A stretch of DNA of 64,000 nucleotides. Origin: Dactylosporangium aurantiacum. Lineage in GTDB: Bacteria > Actinomycetota > Actinomycetes > Mycobacteriales > Micromonosporaceae. Position 1 is the first letter of the stretch, and each line of letters begins with the position of its first letter. Below the pieces are notes generated by a model. That model made no database searches and had not been told where the DNA came from. It saw only the letters and a list, made by a program, of their open reading frames with translations. Positions 43,387 to 52,014 of this stretch are shown piece after piece. Made by a program: the position numbers and the translations under genes. Location: contig NZ_JNYJ01000024.1 of assembly GCF_000716715.1 (NCBI RefSeq), positions 1 through 64,000 of the forward strand, given 5' to 3'.

Positions 43387-44358
43387 TCATCCGGGTGAGC
43401 TGAACGCAACCCGGTGGGCCCGGGGGGTGGTGCCGCGCTGGGCGCCGAAGTGGTGCCGGAGCGTGTCCGCGCTGCCGAAGCCGGCCCGGGCGGCGACCGC
43501 GTCGACGGTCAGGTCGGTGGTCTCCAGCAGCAGCTCCGCCCGGTGCAGCCGCTGCTGCAGCAGCCACCGCAGCGGCGTGGTGCCCGTGGTGGCGCGGAAG
43601 TGCCGGGCGAAGCTGCGGCTCGACATGTTCGCCCGGTCGGCGAGCCGCTGCACGGTCAGCGGCTCGGCGAGGTGCTCCAGGGCCCAGTCCAGGACGTCGG
43701 CGAAGCCGGTCACCGGCGGCAGGGGGCGTTCGACGTACTGCGCCTGGCCGCCCTCGCGGTGCGCCGGCACCACCATCCGCCGGGCCAGCGCGTTCGCGGT
43801 CGCCGAGCCGTACAGGCGGCGCACGACGTGCAGGCAGGCGTCGATTCCCGCGGCGGCGCCGGCGCCCGTGACGATCCGCCCCTCGTCGACGTAGAGCACG
43901 TCCTCGACGAGGTCGACCCTGGGGTGCCGGGTGCGCAGCAGCGCCGCGGTCTGCCAGTGGGTGGTGGCGCGGCGCCCGTCGAGCAGCCCGGCGGCGGCGA
44001 GCGGGAACGCCCCGGAGCAGATCGACAGCAGCAGCGCGCCCCGCTCGTGGGCGGCCCGCAGCGCCGCGCCCACCGCCGCCGGCAGTGGGGCGTCGAGGTC
44101 CGGCCAGGCGGGCACGGCGACGATGTCGGCGGCGGCGATCCGGTCGAGTCCATGCGGCACGTGTACGGCGAAGCCCGAGCTGGTCGGCACCGGCCCCGGG
44201 CGTTCGGCGCAGACCGCGAAGTCGAAGGCGGGCAGCCCGTCGTCGGTGCGGTCCAGCCCGAACACCTGGCACAGGATGCCGAGCTCGAACGCGGCGACCG
44301 TGCCGCCGACGAGCGCCGCGACCCGCAGCGGTGGCTGAATGTTCCGGAACCCTGGCAT
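43387..44358 (-). CDS. GlxA-type transcriptional regulator (DJ-1/PfpI plus AraC HTH)
   Basis: This 323-residue protein has a DJ-1-like domain (VAALVGGTVAAFELGILCQVFG, Cys in LLLSICSGAFPLAAAGLLDGRRATTHW). A C-terminal AraC HTH follows (LADRANMSSRSFARHFRATTGTTPLRWL, TVDAVAARAGFGSADTLRHHF). Same architecture as the 28148 product, but distant in sequence. It is probably co-transcribed with the isomerase-family gene and divergent from the 44404 gene. Confidence 0.92.
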   Translation of the reverse strand: MPGFRNIQPPLRVAALVGGTVAAFELGILCQVFGLDRTDDGLPAFDFAVCAERPGPVPTSSGFAVHVPHGLDRIAAADIVAVPAWPDLDAPLPAAVGAALRAAHERGALLLSICSGAFPLAAAGLLDGRRATTHWQTAALLRTRHPRVDLVEDVLYVDEGRIVTGAGAAAGIDACLHVVRRLYGSATANALARRMVVPAHREGGQAQYVERPLPPVTGFADVLDWALEHLAEPLTVQRLADRANMSSRSFARHFRATTGTTPLRWLLQQRLHRAELLLETTDLTVDAVAARAGFGSADTLRHHFGAQRGTTPRAHRVAFSSPG

Positions 44359-44403
44359 TGCTGCCAGTGTCGCACTGACCCGCCGGCGGCGACAGTCGAG
44401 GGC

Positions 44404-45249
44404 ATGGACCTCCACGACTCCGAGCTCGTCGCCGCCCCACCCGTCACCGGCACCCAGCGCTGGGCCGGCGCGCCGGCCGCCGTCCTCGACGCGGACGGCA
44501 CGGTGCTGCTGCTGTACCGCACCCGCGGCGACGGCGACGCCCTCGTGCTGGCCCGCTCCGCCGACGGGGTCCGGTTCGCGCCGGTGTTCGAGCTGACCGC
44601 CGAAGCGCTGGGCGTCGCCATGGTGGAACGCTCGGCGCTGGTGCGCACCGGCGGCGGCTGGCGGCTGTACCCGAGCTACTCCCCCGCTGACGGCGCGCCG
44701 TGGCGGATCGGCCTGCTGGAGGCGGCGCACGTGACCGGTCTGCCGGGCGCGGCGCTGCGCGAGCTGACCTTCGGCGGCCCGCTGGAGACGGTGAAGGACC
44801 CGGTCGTGCACCGCACCGCTGGCGGCTGGGCGGCCTGGGTGTGCGTGCACCCGCTGGACGTGCCGGGCGCGGACGACCGGATGTACACCCGGCACCTGAC
44901 CTCGGTCGACGGCATCGGCTGGGCGTCGCACGGCACGGTCCTCGCCGGCCGCCCCGGGCAGTGGGACGCCCGCGGCGCCCGCCTGACCTGCGTGCTGCCG
45001 GACGGCTCCGGGTTCTACGACGGCCGCCGTACCCGCGAGGAGAACTGGTTCGAGCGCTGCGGCCGGGCGGTCCCGGCCGGCGACGGCCCGCGGCTGGTCG
45101 CGGTGGGCGCCGAGCCGGTCGCCGACGTGCGGTACCTGGAGATCCTGACCCTGCCCGGCGGCGGCCGCCGCGCCTACTTCGAGGCCCGCCGCCCCGACGG
45201 CGCCCACGAGCTGCGCACGGCCCTGCTGCCGGACCGCGACAACCCGTAG
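44404..45249 (+). CDS. Beta-propeller glycosidase-like protein
   Basis: This 281-residue protein is rich in beta strands, with repeats of the kind D-G-x-L-L-L-Y-R and G-G-W-R-L-Y (WAGAPAAVLDADGTVLLLYR, GGGWRLYPSYSP, DPVVHRTAGGWAAWVCV). The pattern resembles five-bladed propellers of GH43/GH117-like or related families. No signal peptide, so intracellular. Catalytic acids cannot be assigned. It is divergent from a GlxA-type regulator that may control it. Confidence 0.72.
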   Translation: MDLHDSELVAAPPVTGTQRWAGAPAAVLDADGTVLLLYRTRGDGDALVLARSADGVRFAPVFELTAEALGVAMVERSALVRTGGGWRLYPSYSPADGAPWRIGLLEAAHVTGLPGAALRELTFGGPLETVKDPVVHRTAGGWAAWVCVHPLDVPGADDRMYTRHLTSVDGIGWASHGTVLAGRPGQWDARGARLTCVLPDGSGFYDGRRTREENWFERCGRAVPAGDGPRLVAVGAEPVADVRYLEILTLPGGGRRAYFEARRPDGAHELRTALLPDRDNP

Positions 45250-45266
45250 GCGGCCGCCGGCGAAGA

Positions 45267-45671
45267 CTACTTGCCGCGGGCCTTGCGGGTGCTGCGGTTG
45301 TTCGCCTTCTGGATCGCGTCGACCAGCTCGGCCTTGGTCATCCGCGACCGGCCGCGGATCTCCAGCCGCTTCGCCACGTCGGCCAGGTGCTGCTTGCTGG
45401 CGTTGGCGTCGACGCCGCCGGCGGTCCGGCCGGGCGTGCCGCGCCCACCGGCGGCCTTCTCGTCGCTGGGCCCCTTCTTGCCGCCGGACTTCGGCTCCCA
45501 GTGGTCGCCGACCTTCTCGAACGAGTGCTTCAGGGCGGAGAAGGCCGTGCGGTGGGCACGCTCGCCCTCGCCGTAGGTCTCGACCGCCGAGTCGTGCGCG
45601 CGGATCCAGGTCTCCTGCGCCTTCTTCGGCGAGCGCTGCAACGTGCTCGGCATCTCCTGACGGGCAGGCAT
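45267..45671 (-). CDS. ChaB-family protein with SAP/Rho-N-like tail
   Basis: This 134-residue basic protein has an N-terminal ChaB domain (MPSTLQRSPKKAQETWIRAHDSAV, KHSFEKVGDHWEP). A linker rich in Gly/Lys leads to a C-terminal helix-extended-helix (HLADVAKRLEIRGRSRMTKAELVDAIQKAN) like Rho-N/SAP nucleic-acid-binding motifs. ATG 45671 has GGAGGGAGTGATC upstream. Probably a stress-type DNA- or RNA-associated protein. Confidence 0.85.
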   Translation of the reverse strand: MPARQEMPSTLQRSPKKAQETWIRAHDSAVETYGEGERAHRTAFSALKHSFEKVGDHWEPKSGGKKGPSDEKAAGGRGTPGRTAGGVDANASKQHLADVAKRLEIRGRSRMTKAELVDAIQKANNRSTRKARGK

Positions 45672-45835
45672 GATCACTCCCTCCATCGGCTCTGCGGATC
45701 CCCTGCCCGCTGCGGCGACCGCGAAACCCGCCGCGGCGGTCACTGACTGACGAACGTCGTTTGCCGCGCCGCCGCACGGGTAGCGGAGCGAACGGGCCAC
45801 CATCCCCGCCCGCAGCAGCTTCAGGAGGGCCTGCC

Positions 45836-48286
45836 GTGCTTGATCGCAAGGTTGACCGGATCGCCGATCCGTGGGGCGAGCGCACCCCGTACGCGGCGGG
45901 CGAGCCGTGGCCGGTCCGCGTCGACGGGTACCTCGCCGACGGGCTCACCGACGACGACGTCGACGGCTGGTTCCAGAGCGCGTCGGTGCTGCACTCCAAC
46001 GGCGACGCGATGGACGTCGCGGTGAAGGACGGCCGGATCGTCGGCGTGCGGGGCCGGGCGGTCGACCGGGTCAACCACGGCCGGCTCGACCCGAAGGACC
46101 TCTACGGCTGGCAGGCCAACCACAGCCGGGACCGGCTGACCCGGCCGCTGGTCCGCGACGGCGACCGGCTCGTGGAGACCGACTGGGACACCGCGATGGA
46201 CCGGATCGTCGCACGGTCGAAGGCGCTGCTGGACGGCCCCGGCGGCTGGGGGCACTTCGGCTTCTACACCTCCGGGCAGCTGTTCCTCGAGGAGTACTAC
46301 ACCCTCGGCGTCATCGGCAAGGCCGGGCTCGGCACCCCGCACATGGACGGCAACACCCGGCTGTGCACGGCGACCGCCGCCGCGGCGATGAAGGCGAGCT
46401 TCGGCACCGACGGGCAGCCCGGCTCGTACACCGACGTCGACCACTGCGACGCGATCGCCCTGTGGGGGCACAACGTCGCCGAGACGCAGACGGTGCTGTG
46501 GATGCGGATGCTGGACCGCCGCCGCGGCCCGAACCCGCCGGCGATGCTGGCCGTCGACCCGCGCTCCACCGCCGTCACCCGGGAGGCCGACGTGCACCTC
46601 GCGGTGCGCAACGGCACGAACCTGGCGCTGCTCAACGGGCTGCTGCGGGAGATCATCCGGCGGGGCTGGGTCGACGAGGGGTACGTGGCGGCGCACACCA
46701 TCGGCTTCGACGAGCTGTGCGCGGTCGTGGACGGCTACCCGCCGGCGCGGGTCGCGGACATCTGTGACGTGCCGGCGGCGGACGTGGAACGCGCCGCGGA
46801 GCTGCTCGGCACGTCGCGGCGGGTGCTGTCCACCGTGCTGCAGGGGTTCTACCAGTCCAACCAGGCGACCGCCGCGTCCTGCGCGGTGAACAACCTGCAC
46901 CTGGTCCGCGGCATGCTCGGGCGGCCCGGCGCCGGGCTGTACCAGATGAACGGGCAGCCGACCGCGCAGAACACCCGCGAGACCGGCGCCGACGGCGACC
47001 TGCCGGGCCTGCGCAACTGGGACAACCCGGAGCATATCCGCCAGCTCGCCGAGCTGTGGAACGTCGAGCCCGCCACGATCCCGCACTGGGCGCCGCCGAC
47101 CCACGCGATGCAGATCTTCCGGTACGCCGAGCAGGGCTCCATCAAGCTGCTGTGGATCAGCGCCACCAACCCGGCGGTGTCGCTGCCGGACCTGGCCCGT
47201 ATCCGGCGCGTCCTGCGCCGGCCCGAGCTGTTCGTGGTGGTGCAGGACCTGTTCCTGACCGAGACCGCCGAGCTGGCCGACGTGGTGCTGCCCGCCGCCA
47301 CGTGGGCGGAGAAGACCGGCACGTTCACCAGCGTCGACCGCACCGTCCACCTCAGCGAGAAGGCCGTCGAGCCGCCCGGCGAGGCCCGCCCCGACCTTGA
47401 CATCTTCCTCGACTACGCCCGGCGCATGGACTTCCGCGACCGCGACGGCGCCCCGCTCATCCCGTGGAAGGACCCCGAGGCGGCGTTCGAGGCCTGGAAG
47501 GCGTGCTCCGCCGGGCGGCCGTGCGACTACACCGGCATCACCTACGACCGGCTGCGCGGCGGCAGCGGCATCCAGTGGCCGTGCACCGAGGCCAACCCCG
47601 GCGGCGCCGAGCGGCTGTACACCGACGGCGTGTTCAACACCGACCCCGACTACTGCGAGACGTACGGCCACGACCTGGCCACGGGTGCGGAGTTCACCGC
47701 GCAGGAGTACCGCGCCAGGCAACCCGGCGGGCGGGCGTTCCTGCACGCGGTGGACTACCAGCCGTCGCCCGAGGTCACCAGCGACGAGTACCCGATGCTG
47801 CTGACCACCGGCCGCACCGTGTACCAGTTCCACACCCGCACGAAGACCGGCCGCGCCCCGCAGCTGGACGCCGCCGCCCCCGACGCCTGGGTCGAGCTCA
47901 GCGCCGGCGACGCCGACCGGCTGGGCATCGTCGAGGGCGACCTGGTCGGCGTCGCGTCCCCGCGCGCCGCCATCCAGGCCCGCGCGCGCATCGGCCGGAT
48001 CCGCCCGGGCGTGGTGTTCGTGCCGTTCCACTACGGCTACTTCGACGTCGCCCTCGCCGACCGTACGCCCAGAGCCGCCAACGAGCTCACCGTCACCGCC
48101 TGGGACCCGGTCTCCAAGCAGCCGATCTTCAAGGTCGCCGCGGTCGCGGTCGGCAAGCTCGCCGGCGCCGGGGGCGTGCCGTCACCGGCGCCGACCGTCG
48201 GCGGCAGCGCACCGCTCGACCCGGCCGTGCCACCCACCGCCGGCGGCCCGGCCGCGGCGGCCACGTCCCGCACCGGAGGGCACTGA
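45836..48286 (+). CDS. Nitrate-reductase-like molybdopterin oxidoreductase lacking Fe-S cysteines
   Basis: This 816-residue enzyme belongs to the DMSO reductase family. In normal members residues near 55-70 form a CxxC-x3-C [4Fe-4S] site; here the segment reads SASVLHSNGDAMDV, so those cysteines are replaced by Ser, His and Asp. The Mo-ligand Cys looks kept in GNTRLCTATAA. Later blocks are normal: LFLTETAELADVVLPAATWAEKTGTFTSVDRTVH, and the C-terminal molydopterin-binding barrel (DAWVELSAGDADRLGIVEGDLV, FVPFHYGYF). GTG 45836 has AGGAGGG upstream. Followed within two bases by a helical partner gene. Confidence 0.9.
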   Translation: MLDRKVDRIADPWGERTPYAAGEPWPVRVDGYLADGLTDDDVDGWFQSASVLHSNGDAMDVAVKDGRIVGVRGRAVDRVNHGRLDPKDLYGWQANHSRDRLTRPLVRDGDRLVETDWDTAMDRIVARSKALLDGPGGWGHFGFYTSGQLFLEEYYTLGVIGKAGLGTPHMDGNTRLCTATAAAAMKASFGTDGQPGSYTDVDHCDAIALWGHNVAETQTVLWMRMLDRRRGPNPPAMLAVDPRSTAVTREADVHLAVRNGTNLALLNGLLREIIRRGWVDEGYVAAHTIGFDELCAVVDGYPPARVADICDVPAADVERAAELLGTSRRVLSTVLQGFYQSNQATAASCAVNNLHLVRGMLGRPGAGLYQMNGQPTAQNTRETGADGDLPGLRNWDNPEHIRQLAELWNVEPATIPHWAPPTHAMQIFRYAEQGSIKLLWISATNPAVSLPDLARIRRVLRRPELFVVVQDLFLTETAELADVVLPAATWAEKTGTFTSVDRTVHLSEKAVEPPGEARPDLDIFLDYARRMDFRDRDGAPLIPWKDPEAAFEAWKACSAGRPCDYTGITYDRLRGGSGIQWPCTEANPGGAERLYTDGVFNTDPDYCETYGHDLATGAEFTAQEYRARQPGGRAFLHAVDYQPSPEVTSDEYPMLLTTGRTVYQFHTRTKTGRAPQLDAAAPDAWVELSAGDADRLGIVEGDLVGVASPRAAIQARARIGRIRPGVVFVPFHYGYFDVALADRTPRAANELTVTAWDPVSKQPIFKVAAVAVGKLAGAGGVPSPAPTVGGSAPLDPAVPPTAGGPAAAATSRTGGH

Positions 48287-48287
48287 C

Positions 48288-48746
48288 ATGCACCTGGCGC
48301 ACTACCTCGGGCTGCTGCACCGGGCCCAGACGAACCTCGCCGACGCCTTCCGCCAGGTCGCCGACGCGCACGGCGACGAGCCCGACATCCACCACCTGTG
48401 CCGGCGGCTCGCGCAGCAGTGCGACCGGCACGCCGGGCAGCTGGAGCCGTTCACCCGCCGGTACCGCGAGCACGCCCCGGACGAGCCGGACCGGCTGCAC
48501 TCCGAGCTGTTCGGCGGCACCCGCACCGGGGGCATCGGCCTGCTGCGCGACCTGCAGGACCTGTACCTGATGGCGGCCGAGTGCGACATCTGCTGGACGG
48601 TGGTCGGCCAGGCCGCCCACGGCGTGCGCGACGAGGACCTGGTGGAGGTCGTGCGGACCTGCGAGGGCGAGACCGCCACCCAGCTCAAGTGGCTGCGGAC
48701 CCGGATGAAGCAGTCCGCACCGCAGGCGCTCGTGGTCGCCGACTGA
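48288..48746 (+). CDS. Helical protein, likely partner of the molybdoenzyme
   Basis: This 152-residue protein is all helical, with many His, Glu and Cys (HLAHYLGLLHRAQTNLADAFRQVADAHGDEPDIHHLC, AECDICWTVVGQAAHGV). The pattern resembles ferritin-like or DUF892-type four-helix bundles that bind metal. ATG 48288 is one base after the molybdoenzyme stop and has GGAGGG upstream. The tight coupling suggests electron transfer, cofactor or maturation help, but no homolog is recognised. Confidence 0.75.
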   Translation: MHLAHYLGLLHRAQTNLADAFRQVADAHGDEPDIHHLCRRLAQQCDRHAGQLEPFTRRYREHAPDEPDRLHSELFGGTRTGGIGLLRDLQDLYLMAAECDICWTVVGQAAHGVRDEDLVEVVRTCEGETATQLKWLRTRMKQSAPQALVVAD

Positions 48747-48812
48747 CCGGCCCGCACCTGGACGCGGCGGCACCTGCCGATCGGCGCAGGAGACCGCTCG
48801 TGCGGCAGGACC

Positions 48813-48830
48813 GTCTCCCGTCCGGCAGAT
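48813..48830. promoter_or_regulatory. Degenerate copy of the 18-bp regulator palindrome
   Basis: GTCTCCCGTCCGGCAGAT matches the perfect palindrome at 51909-51926 at 15 of 18 positions, with the right arm identical. It lies 36 bp before the ATG of the membrane protein at 48867. It probably binds the same regulator. Confidence 0.65.
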
Positions 48831-48866
48831 GGTCGCGCGGGTCGGCGCTGCCGGACGCTGACGGGC

Positions 48867-49970
48867 ATGGGAATACTCGTTCGGTGGGTCGGGCGCTGGC
48901 CCGAGTGGTCGGGATACGCCGCAGCCGCCTGGTCGCTCGGGTACGGTCTGCTCGGGTTCTTCTGGTCGATGGGTGGCGACGGGTTTCCCTTCGAGCCGAT
49001 CGACATGGCCCACGTGTCGGGCTCCGTCCTGGAGGGCAGCAGGACCGAGATCGTCGCGCCGATCATGGCGGTGTGCGGGGCACTGGGCACGCTCGCCGGG
49101 CTGGCCATGGCGAGAGGGGCCGGCAACGGCCGGGGAGCGAAGGCTCTGGTGCTCTTCGGCTGGTCGATGGCGGTCGTCCTCGCGCTCGTCGTCCCGGACT
49201 ACTTCCTGCTCGCTCTCGTGGCGTTCGCACCACTGTTGCTGGTCTTCGCCTTCACCGGGGTGCCGGGACCGCAGGACGGTCTCGGCGACATCGTGTACTG
49301 GCACCGGACGAACCTTGTCATCATGTTCGTCGGCGGCCTGCTGTGGGCGGCGGCCACCCTGTCGTACCAGCGCAAGGCGCGAAAGTGCTGCCCGCATTGC
49401 GGCCGTGGTGGCGGTCCTGGGGCGAGACCTTCCCGAGCCGCGTCGCGCCGGTGGGGCGAGTGGGCCGTCGTGGTGGCCTGCCTTGCGCCGCTGCCGTACG
49501 AGGTGACGAGGATCGCCTGGTACCTCGGGTACCCGCTCGGCATCACCGACGACTTCCTGCGCATGATGCGGGACACGCCGGGCATGCTCGAGGTCGGGCT
49601 CGGCGCTGCCGTGGCGTCGGCGCTCGGCGGCGTGCTCACCCATGGTCTCGTGCGGCGCTGGGGGGAGATCTACCCCCGGTGGATCTGGTGGAAGGCCGGC
49701 CGGCCGGTGCCGCCCGCGCTCGCCGTCGTGCCCGCGTCCGTCGTGTCCGTCGTGCTCGTCCCGGCCGGCATGATGAACCTCCGGATGGAGGTCAGCCGCG
49801 ACATGTGGGCCCTCAACGCGCCGGGCATCCTGTACCTGGTGTGGGGCGTGGCATTGGGCGCCGCCACGATCGCTTACCACCTGCGCCGGCGTGGGACCTG
49901 CCGCCGCTGCGGGCGGGGCACCACGATCGTCCGCGAAGCCGTGCGGGTCGCCGGTCCGCCGGCCGCGTAG
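48867..49970 (+). CDS. Polytopic membrane protein of the two-component locus
   Basis: This 367-residue protein has about nine membrane helices. Two cytoplasmic cysteine pairs (KCCPHCGRG, CRRCGRG) look like small zinc-binding knuckles. The motif RWGEIYPRWIW is shared with the 53292 product (RWGEVVPRRLP), so they are distant paralogs. ATG 48867 lies downstream of the operator. It faces the response regulator gene tail to tail. No transport or enzyme motif is recognised. Confidence 0.78.
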   Translation: MGILVRWVGRWPEWSGYAAAAWSLGYGLLGFFWSMGGDGFPFEPIDMAHVSGSVLEGSRTEIVAPIMAVCGALGTLAGLAMARGAGNGRGAKALVLFGWSMAVVLALVVPDYFLLALVAFAPLLLVFAFTGVPGPQDGLGDIVYWHRTNLVIMFVGGLLWAAATLSYQRKARKCCPHCGRGGGPGARPSRAASRRWGEWAVVVACLAPLPYEVTRIAWYLGYPLGITDDFLRMMRDTPGMLEVGLGAAVASALGGVLTHGLVRRWGEIYPRWIWWKAGRPVPPALAVVPASVVSVVLVPAGMMNLRMEVSRDMWALNAPGILYLVWGVALGAATIAYHLRRRGTCRRCGRGTTIVREAVRVAGPPAA

Positions 49971-49971
49971 G

Positions 49972-50640
49972 TCAGCCGGACGGCCGGACGATGCCCTGCT
50001 CCCACGCCCAGGCCGCGATGCCGACCCGATTGTGCCGTCCGAGCTTGCCGCCGATGTTGGCGAGGTGGGTCTTGACCGTGCCCGGCGAGATGAACAGCTC
50101 GCCGGCGATCTCGGCGTTGGTCCGTCCCTGCGCCACGTGCCGCACGATCTCGATCTCCCGGCCGCTCAGGATGCCCGTTCCGGGGTGGGTGACCGGCCGT
50201 CGCGTCGCGCCGAGGCGGCTGAGCAGACGAACGGTCACCTGCGGGCTGACCAGCAGGTCCCCGTGCGCCGCCGCTCGGATGGCCTCCACGAGCAGGGTCG
50301 GCCCGGAGCGCTTCAACAGGAACCCGCAGGCGCCCAGCGCGAGGGCCTCGGCCACGTATTCGTCGTGGTCGAAGGTCGTCACCACGATGACCCGCACGTC
50401 CGCCGTCGCGGGGTCGCTGGTCAGCGCACGCGTCACCGCGAGCCCGTCGGCATGGGGCATGCGGATGTCCAACAGCGCGACGTCCGGTTTGAGGCGGCGG
50501 GTGGCCTCCAGCGCCGACCGTCCGTCGGCGGCTTCGGCCACGGTGACCATGTCGGGCTGGGCGTCGACGATCAGGCGGAAGGCGCCCCGGACGTCGCGCT
50601 GGTCGTCGGCCACGAGCACCCGAATCCGCCGGTCAGCCAT
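49972..50640 (-). CDS. NarL/LuxR-family response regulator
   Basis: This 222-residue protein has a receiver (VLVADDQ, phospho-Asp in VALLDIRMP near 58, VVTTFD, LLKRSG). A LuxR HTH follows (LSGREIEIVRHVAQGRTNAEIAGELFISPGTVKTHLANI). The start overlaps the kinase stop by eight bases. It probably binds the two 18-bp palindromes flanking the locus, an inference from position and symmetry. Confidence 0.93.
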   Translation of the reverse strand: MADRRIRVLVADDQRDVRGAFRLIVDAQPDMVTVAEAADGRSALEATRRLKPDVALLDIRMPHADGLAVTRALTSDPATADVRVIVVTTFDHDEYVAEALALGACGFLLKRSGPTLLVEAIRAAAHGDLLVSPQVTVRLLSRLGATRRPVTHPGTGILSGREIEIVRHVAQGRTNAEIAGELFISPGTVKTHLANIGGKLGRHNRVGIAAWAWEQGIVRPSG

Positions 50641-51808
50641 GGCCGGTTCCCGGCCGCATCGGCAGTCGCGCCCGCAGGACCCATCGGCCGCCGCTGTCCG
50701 GACCGGCGGTGAGGTCTCCGCCGAGCGCCTGCACGCGCTGACGCATGGTGTGCAGTCCCGTCCCGCTGGAGGCGCGCCGGCGAGGTGACCCGGCGGCACC
50801 GGCGTCGTTGACGACCGTCACGACGAGCCGGTCGTCGTCGCGGACGTGGACGGTGACGGCGACCCGCGTGGCGGCGGGTGCGTGCCGGCGCACGTTGGTC
50901 AGTGCCTCGGCGACGATGCGGTGCGTCGCCGCCCGCACCTGCCAGGACGTCGCCGCGGGGTCGGCGGCGCGCGCGTCCTGAGCGAAGTCGACCCGGCAGG
51001 TGCCGCGTTCGGTGCTGAACCCTTCGACGAGGTCGGGCAGGTCACCCGGGTCGGGATGCGCACGTGTCGCCGCCGCGGGTTCGGCGTCGGCGAGCACGGC
51101 GACCATCTCGTCCATCGCTGACAGCGCCTGCAGACCCACCGTCTCGATGCGCGCCAGCGTCCCGGCGAGACGGGCGGGATCGTCGCCGAAGGCGTACCGC
51201 GCGGCCTGGGCCTGCGCCACGATGGCGGTGACGTCATGGGCGATGTAGTCATGCAGGTCGTGGGCGATCTCCAGCCGCTGCGCCCGCCGGGCGGAGCGCA
51301 CCGACCGGTCCAGCCGGGCCTGCGCGAGCCGCGGATAACCGCCGACGACGATCGCCAACGTTGCCGGCACAGCCATCGACGCACTGCCGCCGACGACGGC
51401 CAGCGGCTCGTACGACGGCAGGTACCGCAGGATCCAGGTGATGACGGCCGTCGCCGTCGCACCGCCCACCAGCAGCGTCGTCCGCCACGACGTCCAGCGC
51501 ACGACCAGCGCCAGCAGGGTCAGCAGACCACCGACCTCCATGAATGCGATCAGCCCGCCGTCGCCGTCGTGCTCCCGGCCGGTGGTGAGGAGGTGCGCGG
51601 TCCCGGTCAGGGACGCCGCCGCCGTCACCGCCGCCGCCCACGCGACCCACGCCTTGGCGCGGGGCCAGCTCACGGCCGCCGCCAGCACCAGCCCACCGGC
51701 CAGCGCGGCCGGCACCGCGCTGTGCGGGTCGGTCCGCGCGGCGAGCAGGGCACCACCGGCCGCCCCGGCCGCGGCGAGGAAGGCTCCGGTGAGATCCCGT
51801 GGGTGCAC
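50633..51808 (-). CDS. Membrane sensor histidine kinase (DesK/NarX-type)
   Basis: This ~391-residue kinase has six membrane segments in the first 160 residues. A HisKA_3 block (LEIAHDLHDYIAHDVTAIV, with phospho-His in HDLHD) and a HATPase follow (AEALTNVRRHA, VNDAG, GTGLHTMRQRVQALGG). GTG 51808 is chosen because it starts just before the first helix and leaves the 18-bp palindrome in the intergenic region. An alternative start at 51961 would add 51 residues without a domain. It should phosphorylate the 49972 product. Confidence 0.88.
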   Translation of the reverse strand: MHPRDLTGAFLAAAGAAGGALLAARTDPHSAVPAALAGGLVLAAAVSWPRAKAWVAWAAAVTAAASLTGTAHLLTTGREHDGDGGLIAFMEVGGLLTLLALVVRWTSWRTTLLVGGATATAVITWILRYLPSYEPLAVVGGSASMAVPATLAIVVGGYPRLAQARLDRSVRSARRAQRLEIAHDLHDYIAHDVTAIVAQAQAARYAFGDDPARLAGTLARIETVGLQALSAMDEMVAVLADAEPAAATRAHPDPGDLPDLVEGFSTERGTCRVDFAQDARAADPAATSWQVRAATHRIVAEALTNVRRHAPAATRVAVTVHVRDDDRLVVTVVNDAGAAGSPRRRASSGTGLHTMRQRVQALGGDLTAGPDSGGRWVLRARLPMRPGTGHG

Positions 51809-51908
51809 GACACCGACGGTAGGCACCGGCTCGGCGCCGTGGACAACGCTTATCAGCCTGCGCTCAGCGCGGGGCGGCGCGGCGGTCCGGTGCCGGCCGG
51901 GGGTCAGG

Positions 51909-51926
51909 ATCTGCCGTTCGGCAGAT
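51909..51926. promoter_or_regulatory. 18-bp palindromic operator
   Basis: ATCTGCCGTTCGGCAGAT has perfect 8-bp arms around two bases. It lies between the divergent sensor kinase (GTG 51808) and glycosyltransferase (ATG 52015) genes. A near-copy lies upstream of the 48867 gene. Confidence 0.8.
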
Positions 51927-52014
51927 GGCACCACCGGCGCGGGAGCCGGCATGGTCGACACGACAGGCCAGTGACGAACGCGCCCCTACGTGGGCGGTGC
52001 AAGGGGAGGAACCC

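Noticed and set aside
45821..48031. 736-residue minus-strand open frame
   Set aside because: Antisense shadow of the molybdopterin oxidoreductase; His/Val/Arg-rich with no motif.
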